DNA from: Hymenobacter edaphi
GTDB taxonomy: Bacteria; Bacteroidota; Bacteroidia; Cytophagales; Hymenobacteraceae
Direction of reading: 5' to 3'
Assembly (NCBI RefSeq): GCF_003258365.1
Contig: NZ_QHKM01000005.1
Span: 186,001-250,000 of the forward strand
Length of the DNA: 64,000 bases
A program made the translations under genes and the position numbers. Under the pieces are notes generated by a model. It ran no database searches and was not told where the DNA came from. It saw only the letters and a list, made by a program, of their open reading frames with translations. Below are positions 8,239 through 16,749 of this stretch, piece after piece (the first letter of the stretch is position 1; every line of letters starts with the position of its first letter).

Positions 8239-9042
8239 CTACTCCGGCAGGATGCGCTTGATCAGGCGCAGCTTGTGGGTGTATTTCTGCCGCTGGCGGT
8301 TGTAGATGCCGTTGTGGTCGAGCGGGTCGATGCGGACTTCCCCGCTGGCGTGCAGAATCTGCTGATCTTCCAGCAGCATGCCCACGTGGATGATGTTGCC
8401 CTCGGCGTTGTCGAAGAAGGCCAGGTCGCCGGGCTGGGTCTGCGACACGAAATGCACGATGCGGCCGTGGTCGATCTGCTGGCGGGCGTCGCGCGGGAGC
8501 TGCACGCCGATAAGGCCGTAGAGCTGCTGCATCAGGCCCGAGCAATCGACGCCGAAGAGCGTGCGCCCGCCCCAGAGGTAGGGCGCCTTCAGGAACAGCT
8601 GGCCGGCCTTGAGCAGCAGGGCGGTGCGCTTGTCGGTGGGGCCCTGCAGGCCGTGGCCGTTGGCGGGGTTGGTGGCGGCCCCGTTGTAGAAGTACGTGTC
8701 GTCGCCGAGGCGCAGGGTCATGCCGTCGAAAAACGGCAGGCGGGCGCCCAAGGTGATGGGCACGCGCACCTTGGCGTGGCTGACGACCTGCACCACGTCG
8801 AGGCTGCGCGGGTGGTCCTGGGTTTGCCAGGCGGCCAGGTATTCGGCCGATACGGGCTGGTGCTGCTTGGGGTCCATCCAGCCCACGTAGTTGTCGGCCG
8901 TGGTGCGGATCTGCTGCCAGTTGCCCTGGGTGAGCAGCACGCTGTAACAGTCGCCGAACACCAGCTGGGTAACGATTTCGGCTTTATCCGAAGGTTCGGC
9001 GCGCACCGGCACGACGCTCAGGGCGCAAATTCCGTGGTCCAA
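8239..9042 (-). CDS. C40 (NlpC/P60) peptidase with SH3-like domain
   Basis: An N-terminal bacterial SH3-like region (about residues 1-60) precedes an NlpC/P60 domain at about 140-265. Catalytic Cys167 is in VDCSGL, His219 in IIHVGM and His231 in ILHASG. Such enzymes cleave D-Glu-to-diamino-acid bonds in murein peptides or recycled muropeptides. No signal peptide is visible, so a cytoplasmic muropeptide role like that of YkfC-type enzymes is plausible. The only start in this frame is a TTG at 9042, giving MDHGICALSV; an octamer repeat array lies immediately upstream. Confidence 0.9.
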   Translation of the reverse strand: MDHGICALSVVPVRAEPSDKAEIVTQLVFGDCYSVLLTQGNWQQIRTTADNYVGWMDPKQHQPVSAEYLAAWQTQDHPRSLDVVQVVSHAKVRVPITLGARLPFFDGMTLRLGDDTYFYNGAATNPANGHGLQGPTDKRTALLLKAGQLFLKAPYLWGGRTLFGVDCSGLMQQLYGLIGVQLPRDARQQIDHGRIVHFVSQTQPGDLAFFDNAEGNIIHVGMLLEDQQILHASGEVRIDPLDHNGIYNRQRQKYTHKLRLIKRILPE

Positions 9043-9045
9043 GAC

Positions 9046-9209
9046 GGTGAAATAGTGAGATGGTGAAATGGTGAGTTGTCGTTCACCACGTGCAAATCAG
9101 GCGTTTCGGCCCGTTCACGACTTGAATAATTACGCGAAGCTCCCGCTTAAAACGCAGCCCGCCAAACATCCGCCGGAAAACGCCCCATTTCCCGCTTTCA
9201 CCATCTCAC
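9046..9209. repeat. Octamer-periodic inverted-repeat element, copy 1
   Basis: The left side reads in eights as GGTGAAAT AGTGAGAT GGTG and so on; the right side ends TTTCACCATCTCACC, its reverse complement. It fills the gap between the NlpC/P60 and smpB genes and is related to the elements at 11808 and 16622. The centre is more diverged than in the other copies. Confidence 0.6.
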
Positions 9210-9680
9210 CTAGTACTGATTCCGGTCCAGCTCGCGCTTGGCGTCGCGGGCTTTCACGTCTTCGCGCTTGTCGTAGAGCTTTTTGCCCTTGGCCAGGGCA
9301 ATTTCCACCTTGGCAAAGCCCCGCTCGCCGATGAAGATGCGCAGCGGCACGATGGTCAGGCCCTGCTCCTGGCTTTTGTTTTCGAGCTGGCGCATTTCCT
9401 TTTTGGTGAGCAGCAATTGGCGCGGGCGGGTGGGCTCGTGGTTGTTGTAGGTGCCCTGGGTGTACTGGGCGATGGTCACGCCGTGCAGCCACAGGGTGCC
9501 GTCGGCCCCGAAGGTGCAGTAGCCGTCGGTGATGTTGCCGTTGCCGGTGCGCAGGCTCTTGATTTCGGTGCCCACCAGCACCATGCCGGCGGTGTATTTG
9601 ATGAGGAAGGAGTATTCGTAGCCCGCCCGGCGGTTCTGGATGTTGATGCTGCGCGGGGTGGTTTCTTTGGCTTTAGCCAT
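9210..9680 (-). CDS. smpB: SsrA-binding protein SmpB
   Basis: A full-length SmpB (156 residues). It binds tmRNA and delivers it to stalled ribosomes for trans-translation. Recognisable parts are NRRAGYEYSF near the N-terminus, GTEIKSLRTGN, and the C-terminal KGKKLYDKREDVKARDAKRE tail that becomes helical in the ribosomal A site. The ATG at 9680 is clear. The tmRNA gene itself is not in the window. The stop codon abuts the right arm of an octamer inverted repeat. Confidence 0.98.
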   Translation of the reverse strand: MAKAKETTPRSINIQNRRAGYEYSFLIKYTAGMVLVGTEIKSLRTGNGNITDGYCTFGADGTLWLHGVTIAQYTQGTYNNHEPTRPRQLLLTKKEMRQLENKSQEQGLTIVPLRIFIGERGFAKVEIALAKGKKLYDKREDVKARDAKRELDRNQY

Positions 9681-9765
9681 GATTCAGGTCGGGAGTCGCG
9701 GGGGAAAGAAGGCAGCGGGCGGCGGGGCGGCCGGCGTTGCCCGGGGTAAGATAACGGGGCGGGGC

Positions 9766-10173
9766 TCAGTTGGCGGCGCGCAGGGCGGCAAAGCGGGCTT
9801 CGAGCTTGGCTTTATCTACGATGCGCTGGCTGGTGCGGCCGGTGGCCACCAGCCGCGCGCCCACCCGGGCTTCTACGGCGCAGGTCAGCTCGCGGCCGTG
9901 CAGGGCGGCAAAGGTAGCAGTCAGCACCACGGTTTCGCCCGCGAAGGCCGGGGCGTGGTGCTGCACCTCCACCATCGTGCCGATGCCCTCCTCCCCTGCC
10001 TCGCGCATCTGCAGCACAAACAGGCGCCCGGCCCACTCCATTTCACGCGTGAGGGCGAAGGTGCTCAGCACCGGATGCACCAGCCCGCCGCCGGCCTCGA
10101 ACGTGGCGAAGTCGGCTGACACGACGGTGTAGCGGTGGGTTTGCTGGTCGCCGGGGCGGAAGGGGTTGAGCAT
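9766..10173 (-). CDS. Hotdog-fold thioesterase (FlK-like)
   Basis: A 135-residue hotdog protein. The central block AGEEGIGTMVEVQHHAPAF followed by AGETVVLTATF and RELTCAVEAR matches the fluoroacetyl-CoA-thioesterase-like (FlK) group, which hydrolyses acyl-CoA thioesters. A role in lipid or acyl-CoA housekeeping is likely; the substrate is unknown. It lies 85 bp upstream of smpB in the same direction and may be cotranscribed. ATG at 10173. Confidence 0.8.
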   Translation of the reverse strand: MLNPFRPGDQQTHRYTVVSADFATFEAGGGLVHPVLSTFALTREMEWAGRLFVLQMREAGEEGIGTMVEVQHHAPAFAGETVVLTATFAALHGRELTCAVEARVGARLVATGRTSQRIVDKAKLEARFAALRAAN

Positions 10174-10180
10174 ATTAGCG

Positions 10181-10222
10181 CGTCATGCTGAGCTTGTCGA
10201 AGCATCTCTACCGCTTCGTTGC
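10181..10222 (+). repeat. Left inverted repeat of low-GC island
   Basis: A 42-nt copy of a GTCATGCTGAGC...GAAGCATCTC sequence. Its reverse complement, differing mainly over four to five bases, is at 10739-10781. Confidence 0.8.
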
Positions 10223-10738
10223 TATTGCCCAGTTTTAATCAAAATGTGGCGTACTCCTTTTCTGTCTGTCAGCATGATTACTTCAGCCTCAAGAACCGAA
10301 GAACCGGCATTTTTGGCCTCTATCGTGTATCAACAGTGGTAAAAGGGCTTATGCTTGCTTCACCGCTATCTAAGTCGCGGATCTGAACAGCATTGCCTTT
10401 TATGCTCCACAGAAAAGCACTTGCAGGCTCCGCATCAGAGCCATGTGGCCTGACTGCTGCTGTCGAGTCTGACTTGAAGTCTATTTCAGCACAAACATTA
10501 CATAGAGTGCGTACGATCTTCTCCTCAATCGTATTCTTCGAGACGCGCCGGGTAGTCTTGTACTCGGTAGACTATGATGCACCCATTTGCCCAAAATGCC
10601 AATCGTGGTGTCAAAGGACTTCTGACCAGTTTGAGCAAGACAATTTTCTCCCACGAAGATGGCAAAGAGCATTGTCCCAACGTGAAGCTTCACGGCTCAG
10701 TTGACTGGTGAATAATGGTTCAATCAATCCATAGCTTG
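10223..10738. other. Low-GC island, possible degraded gene
   Basis: This stretch has clearly lower GC than its surroundings and lacks GC-rich codon thirds. Two weak coding readings exist. On the plus strand, 10393-10704 encodes 103 residues with CPKCQSWC. On the minus strand, 10320-10571 is an open frame of 83 codons with no ATG, containing CNVC and a plausible composition (SDAEPASAFLWSIKG); in that frame two stops separate it from further upstream sequence. I cannot tell which, if either, is real. A decayed, transferred zinc-ribbon gene is one possibility. Confidence 0.4.
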
Positions 10739-10781
10739 GCAACGAAGCGGTAGAGATGCTTCGACTTCGCTCAGCATGACG
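10739..10781 (-). repeat. Right inverted repeat of low-GC island
   Basis: The inverted partner of 10181-10222; it shares the GAAGCATCTCTACCGCTTCG block exactly. It ends 15 bp before the tsaD stop. Confidence 0.8.
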
Positions 10782-10796
10782 GTCTTTTCCAGCGTG

Positions 10797-11807
10797 TCAC
10801 ACCAGCTTCAGCCGCGGGTCGGGGCTGGCCAGCTGGTCGGCAAAATCCCCGTTCTGGTACTGGAAGTGCGCCGTCATGGCAATCATACCGGCGTTGTCTG
10901 TGCAATATTGGAAGGCGGGGATGAACACCTGCCAGCCCAGCTCCTGCGAGAGGCGCTGCAGCTCGGCGCGCAGGCCGGAGTTGGCCGCCACGCCGCCGGC
11001 AATGGCAATGTTCGAGAGGCCGTAATCCTTGGCGGCGCGGCGCAGCTGGCGGATGAGCGTCTGCAGGATGGTGTGCTGGATGCTGGCGCAGAGGTCCGCG
11101 AGGTTTTCCTCGATGAACTTCGGGTTCTGCTGGGTCTGCTGGCGCAGGAAGTACATCACGGCCGTTTTCACCCCGCTGAAGCTGAAGTCGTAGCCGGGCA
11201 TCTGATTGACCGGGAACGGGAAGCGCAGCGGGTCGCCCTGCTGGGCCAGCTTGTCGAGACGGGGGCCGCCGGGGTACGGCAGGCCCAGCAGCTTGGCCGT
11301 CTTGTCGAAGGCTTCGCCGGCGGCGTCGTCCTGGGTCTGGCCGATGATTTCCATCTCCATGGGGCTGCGCACGATGACCAGCTGGGTGTGCCCGCCGCTC
11401 ACCGTGAGGCACAGAATGGGGAAGGCCGGGCGCGGCTCCTCGATGAAGTGGGCCAGAATGTGGGCCCGCATGTGGTTGACGGCCAGCAGCGGCTTGCCCA
11501 GCGCCAGCGCGAAGCTCTTGGCGAACATGCTGCCGACCAGCAAGGAGCCCAGCAGCCCCGGTCCCTGGGTGAAGGCCACCGCGTCGAGGTCTTCCTTGTT
11601 GATACCGGCTTTGGTGAGGGCAGCCTGCACCACCGGCAGAATGTGCTGCTGGTGGGCGCGCGAGGCCAATTCGGGCACGACGCCGCCGAATTGCTCGTGA
11701 ACCTGCTGGGAGGCCACCACGTTGGCCAGAATATTGCCCCCGGCAATGACGGCCGCCCCGGTGTCGTCGCACGACGACTCGATGGCCAGAATGATTGGGT
11801 GCTCCAT
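10797..11807 (-). CDS. tsaD: tRNA N6-adenosine threonylcarbamoyltransferase TsaD
   Basis: TsaD (336 residues) transfers the threonylcarbamoyl group from TC-AMP to A37 of ANN-decoding tRNAs, working with TsaB and TsaE, which are not in this window. It has the ASKHA start ILAIESSCDDTGAA and the metal-binding NHMRAH motif (His112, His116), with SGGHTQL and GEAFDKTAKLLGLPYPGG further on. The ATG at 11807 is chosen because MEHPIIL is the standard N-terminus; longer frames run through the octamer repeat. It is divergent from tamB, a common Bacteroidota arrangement. Confidence 0.98.
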   Translation of the reverse strand: MEHPIILAIESSCDDTGAAVIAGGNILANVVASQQVHEQFGGVVPELASRAHQQHILPVVQAALTKAGINKEDLDAVAFTQGPGLLGSLLVGSMFAKSFALALGKPLLAVNHMRAHILAHFIEEPRPAFPILCLTVSGGHTQLVIVRSPMEMEIIGQTQDDAAGEAFDKTAKLLGLPYPGGPRLDKLAQQGDPLRFPFPVNQMPGYDFSFSGVKTAVMYFLRQQTQQNPKFIEENLADLCASIQHTILQTLIRQLRRAAKDYGLSNIAIAGGVAANSGLRAELQRLSQELGWQVFIPAFQYCTDNAGMIAMTAHFQYQNGDFADQLASPDPRLKLV

Positions 11808-11918
11808 GGTGAAATGGTGAACTGGTGAGATGGTAAGCTGATGTTCGGGAGGCGCGGCATTGCGCAGATAGCGCAAGTAGAACGGCACTCACAATTTCAC
11901 CATCTCACCATTTCACCG
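11808..11918. repeat. Octamer-periodic inverted-repeat element, copy 2
   Basis: Left arm 11808-11854 reads GGTGAAAT GGTGAACT, then GGTGAGAT and GGTAAGCT before GATGTTCGGGA; right arm 11886-11918 is its inverse (CTCACAATTTCACCATCTCA and following). It starts directly at the tsaD start codon and fills the tsaD-tamB divergent promoter region. Confidence 0.75.
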
Positions 11919-12042
11919 CTAATTGGCTTTTTTTGCAGAATATCCGTTGGGGCGGGGCGTATAAGCATCCATCCCGGCGGCGTTTACGTCTTCGTGCCGG
12001 GGCTCATTGCCGCCGACTCGTTTTTCCTCCGCCCCAACCAGC

Positions 12043-15000
12043 GTGCAAGTTATAAAGGTCATCCTGAAGGTCCTGCTCGGGCTCGTGCTGCTGCTGGCGC
12101 TGCTGCTCGGGGCGGCCGTGCTGGCCTTGCGCGTGCCGGCGGTGCAGACGGCGGTGGCCCAGCGTGCGGCCGAAATCCTCTCCGACAAGCTTCAGCAGCC
12201 CGTCAGCATCGGGCGCGTCGACATTCGGCCCTTTACCAAGGTGGTGCTGGAGCGGGTGCAGGTGCTCGACAAGCGCGGCGGCAACCTGTTCTACATCGGC
12301 GAGCTGGAGGCCGATGTCAGCACGTTCTCCGTTTTCTCGCCCAACAAGCTTTACCTCAGCAAAGTTACCCTCACGGAGCCGCGCTTCGAGCTGGTGACCT
12401 ACCCGAACTCGCCCAACCAGGAAACCAACCTCGACGAGTTTCTGACGGCCTTCAAGCGCCTGCTCGGCGAGCCGGACACCACCAAGGTCAGCAAGCCCTT
12501 CGACTTCAAGGTGGAGCGCGTGGCCCTGCGCAATGCCCGCTTCGTGCTCGACCGCAAAGACGAGCCGCGGGTGCCGGAGTACGGCAAGTCGATGGACTAT
12601 GCCCACATGTACATCGACAGCGTGTACGCCGACCTCTCGCAGATCTGGTTTCGCGGCGACACGATTCACGCCCAGGTCGACGGGCTGCGGGCCGTCGATA
12701 TTCCGTCGAAAACCCGCCTACGCGAGCTGACGGCCGATATGACCTACGCCAGCAAGTTCTGGCAGTTTGAGAAGCTGAACCTGCGCGTGGGCCGCAGCCA
12801 GCTCTCCGACTATGTGCGCTTCGACTATAAGCACTTCATGAACTTCACCGACTTCAACGACTCGGTGAAGGTGACGGCGCGGCTCAAGCCCAGCCGGGTG
12901 TATTCCGACGACATTGCCCTCTTCGCCCCGCAGCTCTGGGGCTGGGGCGAGCAGATTGCCCTTTCGGGCGAGGCCAAGGGATACGTGCGCGACTTCGCGG
13001 CCAAAAACCTCGACCTGCGCTACAGCAACGGCGGCACCCACATCATCGGCAACATCTCGGCCCAGGGCCTGCCGGAGTGGCAGGAAACCTTTGCCGAACT
13101 GCGCCTGCGGCCGGGCACCGTGGTCAACCCCAAGGACCTGAAGCCGATACTGCCCGCCGCGGTGTGGCCCTACTTCCAGCGCCTGGGCACCGTCACCCTG
13201 AACGGGCAGTTTCTGGGCTTCTACAACGACTTCGTGGCCAACGGCGACTTCAAGACCCGCCTCGGCAACGTGACGGCCGACGTGAACCTGAAGTTCAAGA
13301 ACGACCCGCGCAACTCCAGCTACGAGGGCACCGTGCGCACGGCCGGCTTCCAGCTGGGCAAGCTGCTCGGCGACGAAAGCCTGATCCGCGACGTGGCCGT
13401 CAACGGCAAAGTCGCCGGCGTGGGCTTCGACCTTGACGCGGCCCGCATCAACGCCACGGCCAACATTGCCTCGGTGTGGGTGAAGGGCTACCGCTACCGC
13501 AACATCCAGGTGACCAACGGCCGGGTGACCCGCCAGGAATTCGACGGACGCATCAGCATCAACGACCCGAACCTGCAGATGACGGGCGAGGGCAACGTGA
13601 ACTGGGGCCGCGGCCGCCAGGCCTTCGACCTCATCGGCGACGTGCGCCGCGCCGACCTGCGGGCCTTGGGCATCACCACCCAGCCCATCGTGCTCAGCAC
13701 CCAGGCCGACGTGCGCTTCCAGGGCCTGACGCTGGACGAGCTGCTGGGCCGCATTCACCTGCGCGACACCCGCCTGACCGTGCAGGGCCGCACGGTGCAC
13801 CTCGACACGCTCGACCTCTTGGCCACCCGCCGCGAGGGCGAGCGGCTGCTGGCCATGCGCTCGGAAGCCTTCCGCCTGCGGGCCCGCGGCAACTACCAGT
13901 TTTCGCAGGTGCTGCGCGACGTGGAGCAGCTCATCGAGGAATACCGCCTGAACTTCGCCGGCGACGCCCGCGCCACCGAGGCCTACTACCGCCGCAAGCG
14001 CCGCCAGGCCACGCCCGACTACAACATCAACCTGACGCTGGACCTGAAGCGGCCCAACCCGCTGCTGCACGTGTTCGTGCCCCAGCTCAGCATCAGCGAC
14101 TCGACGCACGTGGAGGGCTCGTTCCGCAACGGGGCCACGTCTATTCTGCAGCTCACCGGCACGGCCCGGGCCGTGCAGTACGACAGCATCCGGGCCGAGC
14201 AGGTGAGCTTCGATTTGCTGACTTCCAAGCTGCCCTACGCCCCCGACGTGCTGGCCCAGACCAGCGTGACCAGCACCCGGCAGCGCCTGCCGGGCCTGGG
14301 CCGCACCGAGCAGTTCTACGTGGAAGGCGTGTGGGACCAGGACAAAATCAACTTTTCCTCCTCGCTGGCCCAGACGGGCACCACCAACCGCGCCCAGATC
14401 AACGGGGCGCTGGATTTTCTGCCCAACGCGGTGCAGATCGTGTTCCGGCAGTCGGGCGTGAACCTGCTCGGGCGCGAGTGGACCATTGCCCAGGACAACG
14501 CCATTGTCATTGCCGGCGGCGGGCACGAAATCACGGTGCCCAACTTCTCGCTTTCCAACGGCCGCCAGCTGATTCTGGCCACCGGCGAGGTATCCGACGA
14601 CCCCACGCGCACCCTGCACCTGGAAGTGAAGGACCTGGAGCTGGCCACCCTCTCGCCGCTGACCAACCAGAACATGCGCGGCCGCGTGAATGCCACCGGC
14701 GACGTGCGCGGGGTGTTCGGGCAACTGGTGTCGGCCGCCCGCCTGACGGTGGATTCGCTGTTTTTCGATAACACGCTCATCGGCAACGTGGCGGGCGTGG
14801 CCAACTGGGATAACACCGCCAACCGCCTGGGCACCAACCTCTCGGTGGTGCGCGACGGGCAGAACGTGCTGAGCGTGGCCGGCACCATCGCGCCCACCGG
14901 CGCGCCCGACGACCAGCTGAACCTGACCGGCGTGCTCAACGACGCGCCCATCAAGCTGGCCGAGCCCTTCCTGGCGGGCGTGCTCACCCACCTCGGCGGC

Positions 15001-16620
15001 ACCGGCCGCGGCACGCTGCGCCTGACCGGGCCGTTTTCGGCCCCGTCGCTGCGCGGCGCCGTCGACGTGACGAAGGGCCAGCTCACGTTTGCCTACCTGA
15101 ACACGACCTACACCTTCGAGGACCAGATTCGCTTTTTCGAGGACCGCATGGTGTTCCGCAACATCAAGCTGCGCGACGTGCTCGGCAACCAGGGCACGCT
15201 CGACGGCTCGATTTACCACCGCGGCTTCAACGACATGCGCCTGGCCCTGAAGGCCAATTTCCGGCGCATGCAGGTGCTCAACACCACCCGCCGCCAGAAC
15301 GACATGTACTTCGGCACGGCCTACGCCACCGGCGACGCCTCCGTTACCGGCCCCGTCGACAACCTGGTCATCAACGTGCGGGCCCGCAGCGAGTCGGGCA
15401 CCCGCCTCTCGCTCCCGCTCGACAACGCCACCACGGTGCAGCAGGCCAGCTACATCAAGTTCGTGAACCGCAACCTGTCCGACTCGGTGCAGGCCGCCCA
15501 GGCCGCCGCCAAGCCCCCGGTGGACTTGTCGGGCATCATCCTGAACGCGACCTTCGACGTGACGCCCGACGCCTACATGGAGGTGATTCTGGACGAAACC
15601 ACCGGCGACGTGATTCGCGGCTCGGCCCTGGGCCAGCTGCGCATGAACATCGATACCCGAGGCGAATTCAATATGTACGGGCAGCTGGAAGTGGTGCGCG
15701 GCGCCTACAACTTCACCCTGGAGGGCCTGGTCAACAAGGAGTTCCAGGTGCGCCCCGGCGGCACGCTCACCTTCAACGGCGACCCGATGCAGGGCCAGAT
15801 GGACGTGACGGCGGCCTACACCCAGCGCACCTCGCTGGCCCCCATCCTGGGCACCACCAGCGCCGATACCGAGGTCGGCAACGTGTACGCCAGCGTGACG
15901 GCCGTGATGCACCTGACCGGCGACATGCTGCTGCCGCGCATTCAGCTCGGGCTGGAATTCAACGACGCGCCCTCCTCGGTGGAAGGCCCGCTGACCTCTT
16001 TCCTCTCCAACATCCGCAACGACGAGCAGGAGCTGAACCGGCAGGTGTTTTCGCTGCTGCTGTTCCGGCAGCTCACCCAGCCCGGCGGCTTCAACAACGC
16101 GGCCCTGACCAGCGGCACCAACGCCGTGCAGAACAGCCTGGGCCAGATTCTCTCCACCCAGCTGGGCCTGCTCACCTCGCAGATCGACCAGAACCTGGAA
16201 ATTGCCTTCAACCTCGACGGCGTAACCCAGGAGGAGCTGCGCAACCTGCAGGTGCGCCTGAGCTACAGCTTGCTGCAGGGCCGCCTGCGCGTGACGCGCT
16301 TCGGCGGCATCAGCAGCAACAACACCACGGGCGTGGGGCCCAACGCCACCCCCACCCAGACCTCGCTGATCGGGGACATCGGGCTGGAGTACTTCCTGCG
16401 CCAGGACGGCAAGTTCCGCGTGCGGCTGCGTTACGAAACCACCCCGCGCGACATCGGCGTGCAGAACCAGGCCCGCGCCGGCCTCTCGGTGGTGCACACC
16501 GAGCAGTTCGACAACCTCACCGAGCTTTTCGCCCGCAAGCGCCTGCGCCGCCGCGAACAGGCCCGCCGCAAAGCCCGCGAGCAGCTCGTCATCGACGACG
16601 ACCCGCGGACGGCGCTCTGA
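12043..16620 (+). CDS. tamB: Translocation and assembly module protein TamB (DUF490)
   Basis: A giant inner-membrane-anchored periplasmic protein. One N-terminal membrane helix (LLGLVLLLALLLGAAVLAL) precedes over 1,400 residues of beta-taco repeats and a C-terminal TamB domain at roughly 1100-1480. TamB-like proteins form lipid-conducting bridges between inner and outer membranes and aid outer-membrane protein assembly. No ATG exists at the N-terminus; the GTG at 12043 puts the helix right at the start, giving 1525 residues, while a TTG at 12007 would add 12. No TamA/BamA-like partner is adjacent. The gene is convergent with nothing and is followed by octamer repeats and ftsX. Confidence 0.93.
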   Translation: MQVIKVILKVLLGLVLLLALLLGAAVLALRVPAVQTAVAQRAAEILSDKLQQPVSIGRVDIRPFTKVVLERVQVLDKRGGNLFYIGELEADVSTFSVFSPNKLYLSKVTLTEPRFELVTYPNSPNQETNLDEFLTAFKRLLGEPDTTKVSKPFDFKVERVALRNARFVLDRKDEPRVPEYGKSMDYAHMYIDSVYADLSQIWFRGDTIHAQVDGLRAVDIPSKTRLRELTADMTYASKFWQFEKLNLRVGRSQLSDYVRFDYKHFMNFTDFNDSVKVTARLKPSRVYSDDIALFAPQLWGWGEQIALSGEAKGYVRDFAAKNLDLRYSNGGTHIIGNISAQGLPEWQETFAELRLRPGTVVNPKDLKPILPAAVWPYFQRLGTVTLNGQFLGFYNDFVANGDFKTRLGNVTADVNLKFKNDPRNSSYEGTVRTAGFQLGKLLGDESLIRDVAVNGKVAGVGFDLDAARINATANIASVWVKGYRYRNIQVTNGRVTRQEFDGRISINDPNLQMTGEGNVNWGRGRQAFDLIGDVRRADLRALGITTQPIVLSTQADVRFQGLTLDELLGRIHLRDTRLTVQGRTVHLDTLDLLATRREGERLLAMRSEAFRLRARGNYQFSQVLRDVEQLIEEYRLNFAGDARATEAYYRRKRRQATPDYNINLTLDLKRPNPLLHVFVPQLSISDSTHVEGSFRNGATSILQLTGTARAVQYDSIRAEQVSFDLLTSKLPYAPDVLAQTSVTSTRQRLPGLGRTEQFYVEGVWDQDKINFSSSLAQTGTTNRAQINGALDFLPNAVQIVFRQSGVNLLGREWTIAQDNAIVIAGGGHEITVPNFSLSNGRQLILATGEVSDDPTRTLHLEVKDLELATLSPLTNQNMRGRVNATGDVRGVFGQLVSAARLTVDSLFFDNTLIGNVAGVANWDNTANRLGTNLSVVRDGQNVLSVAGTIAPTGAPDDQLNLTGVLNDAPIKLAEPFLAGVLTHLGGTGRGTLRLTGPFSAPSLRGAVDVTKGQLTFAYLNTTYTFEDQIRFFEDRMVFRNIKLRDVLGNQGTLDGSIYHRGFNDMRLALKANFRRMQVLNTTRRQNDMYFGTAYATGDASVTGPVDNLVINVRARSESGTRLSLPLDNATTVQQASYIKFVNRNLSDSVQAAQAAAKPPVDLSGIILNATFDVTPDAYMEVILDETTGDVIRGSALGQLRMNIDTRGEFNMYGQLEVVRGAYNFTLEGLVNKEFQVRPGGTLTFNGDPMQGQMDVTAAYTQRTSLAPILGTTSADTEVGNVYASVTAVMHLTGDMLLPRIQLGLEFNDAPSSVEGPLTSFLSNIRNDEQELNRQVFSLLLFRQLTQPGGFNNAALTSGTNAVQNSLGQILSTQLGLLTSQIDQNLEIAFNLDGVTQEELRNLQVRLSYSLLQGRLRVTRFGGISSNNTTGVGPNATPTQTSLIGDIGLEYFLRQDGKFRVRLRYETTPRDIGVQNQARAGLSVVHTEQFDNLTELFARKRLRRREQARRKAREQLVIDDDPRTAL

Positions 16621-16621
16621 C

Positions 16622-16731
16622 GGTGAGGTAGTGAGATGGTGAAGTGGTGAGTTTGATGTTCGGGAGGCCGAAACGGCGCATTTCGCGCCGTCAGAACGAC
16701 ACTCACCATTTCACCATCTCACTATCTCACC
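16622..16731. repeat. Octamer-periodic inverted-repeat element, copy 3
   Basis: The left arm reads GGTGAGGT AGTGAGAT, then GGTGAAGT and GGTGAGTT, then TGATGTTCGGGAGGC. A central hairpin (CGGCGCATTTCGCGCCG) follows, then the right arm ACTCACCATTTCACCATCTC and continuation. It shares the TGATGTTCGGGAGGC block with copy 2 and fills the tamB-ftsX gap. Confidence 0.8.
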
Positions 16732-16749
16732 ACTTACCTTTACCCCTAG

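Noticed and set aside
12718-16497. Very long open frame on the minus strand opposite tamB
   Set aside because: It is an antisense shadow produced by GC-rich codon thirds of tamB: the product is H/V/Q/G-rich with no domain, while the plus strand has a full family match.
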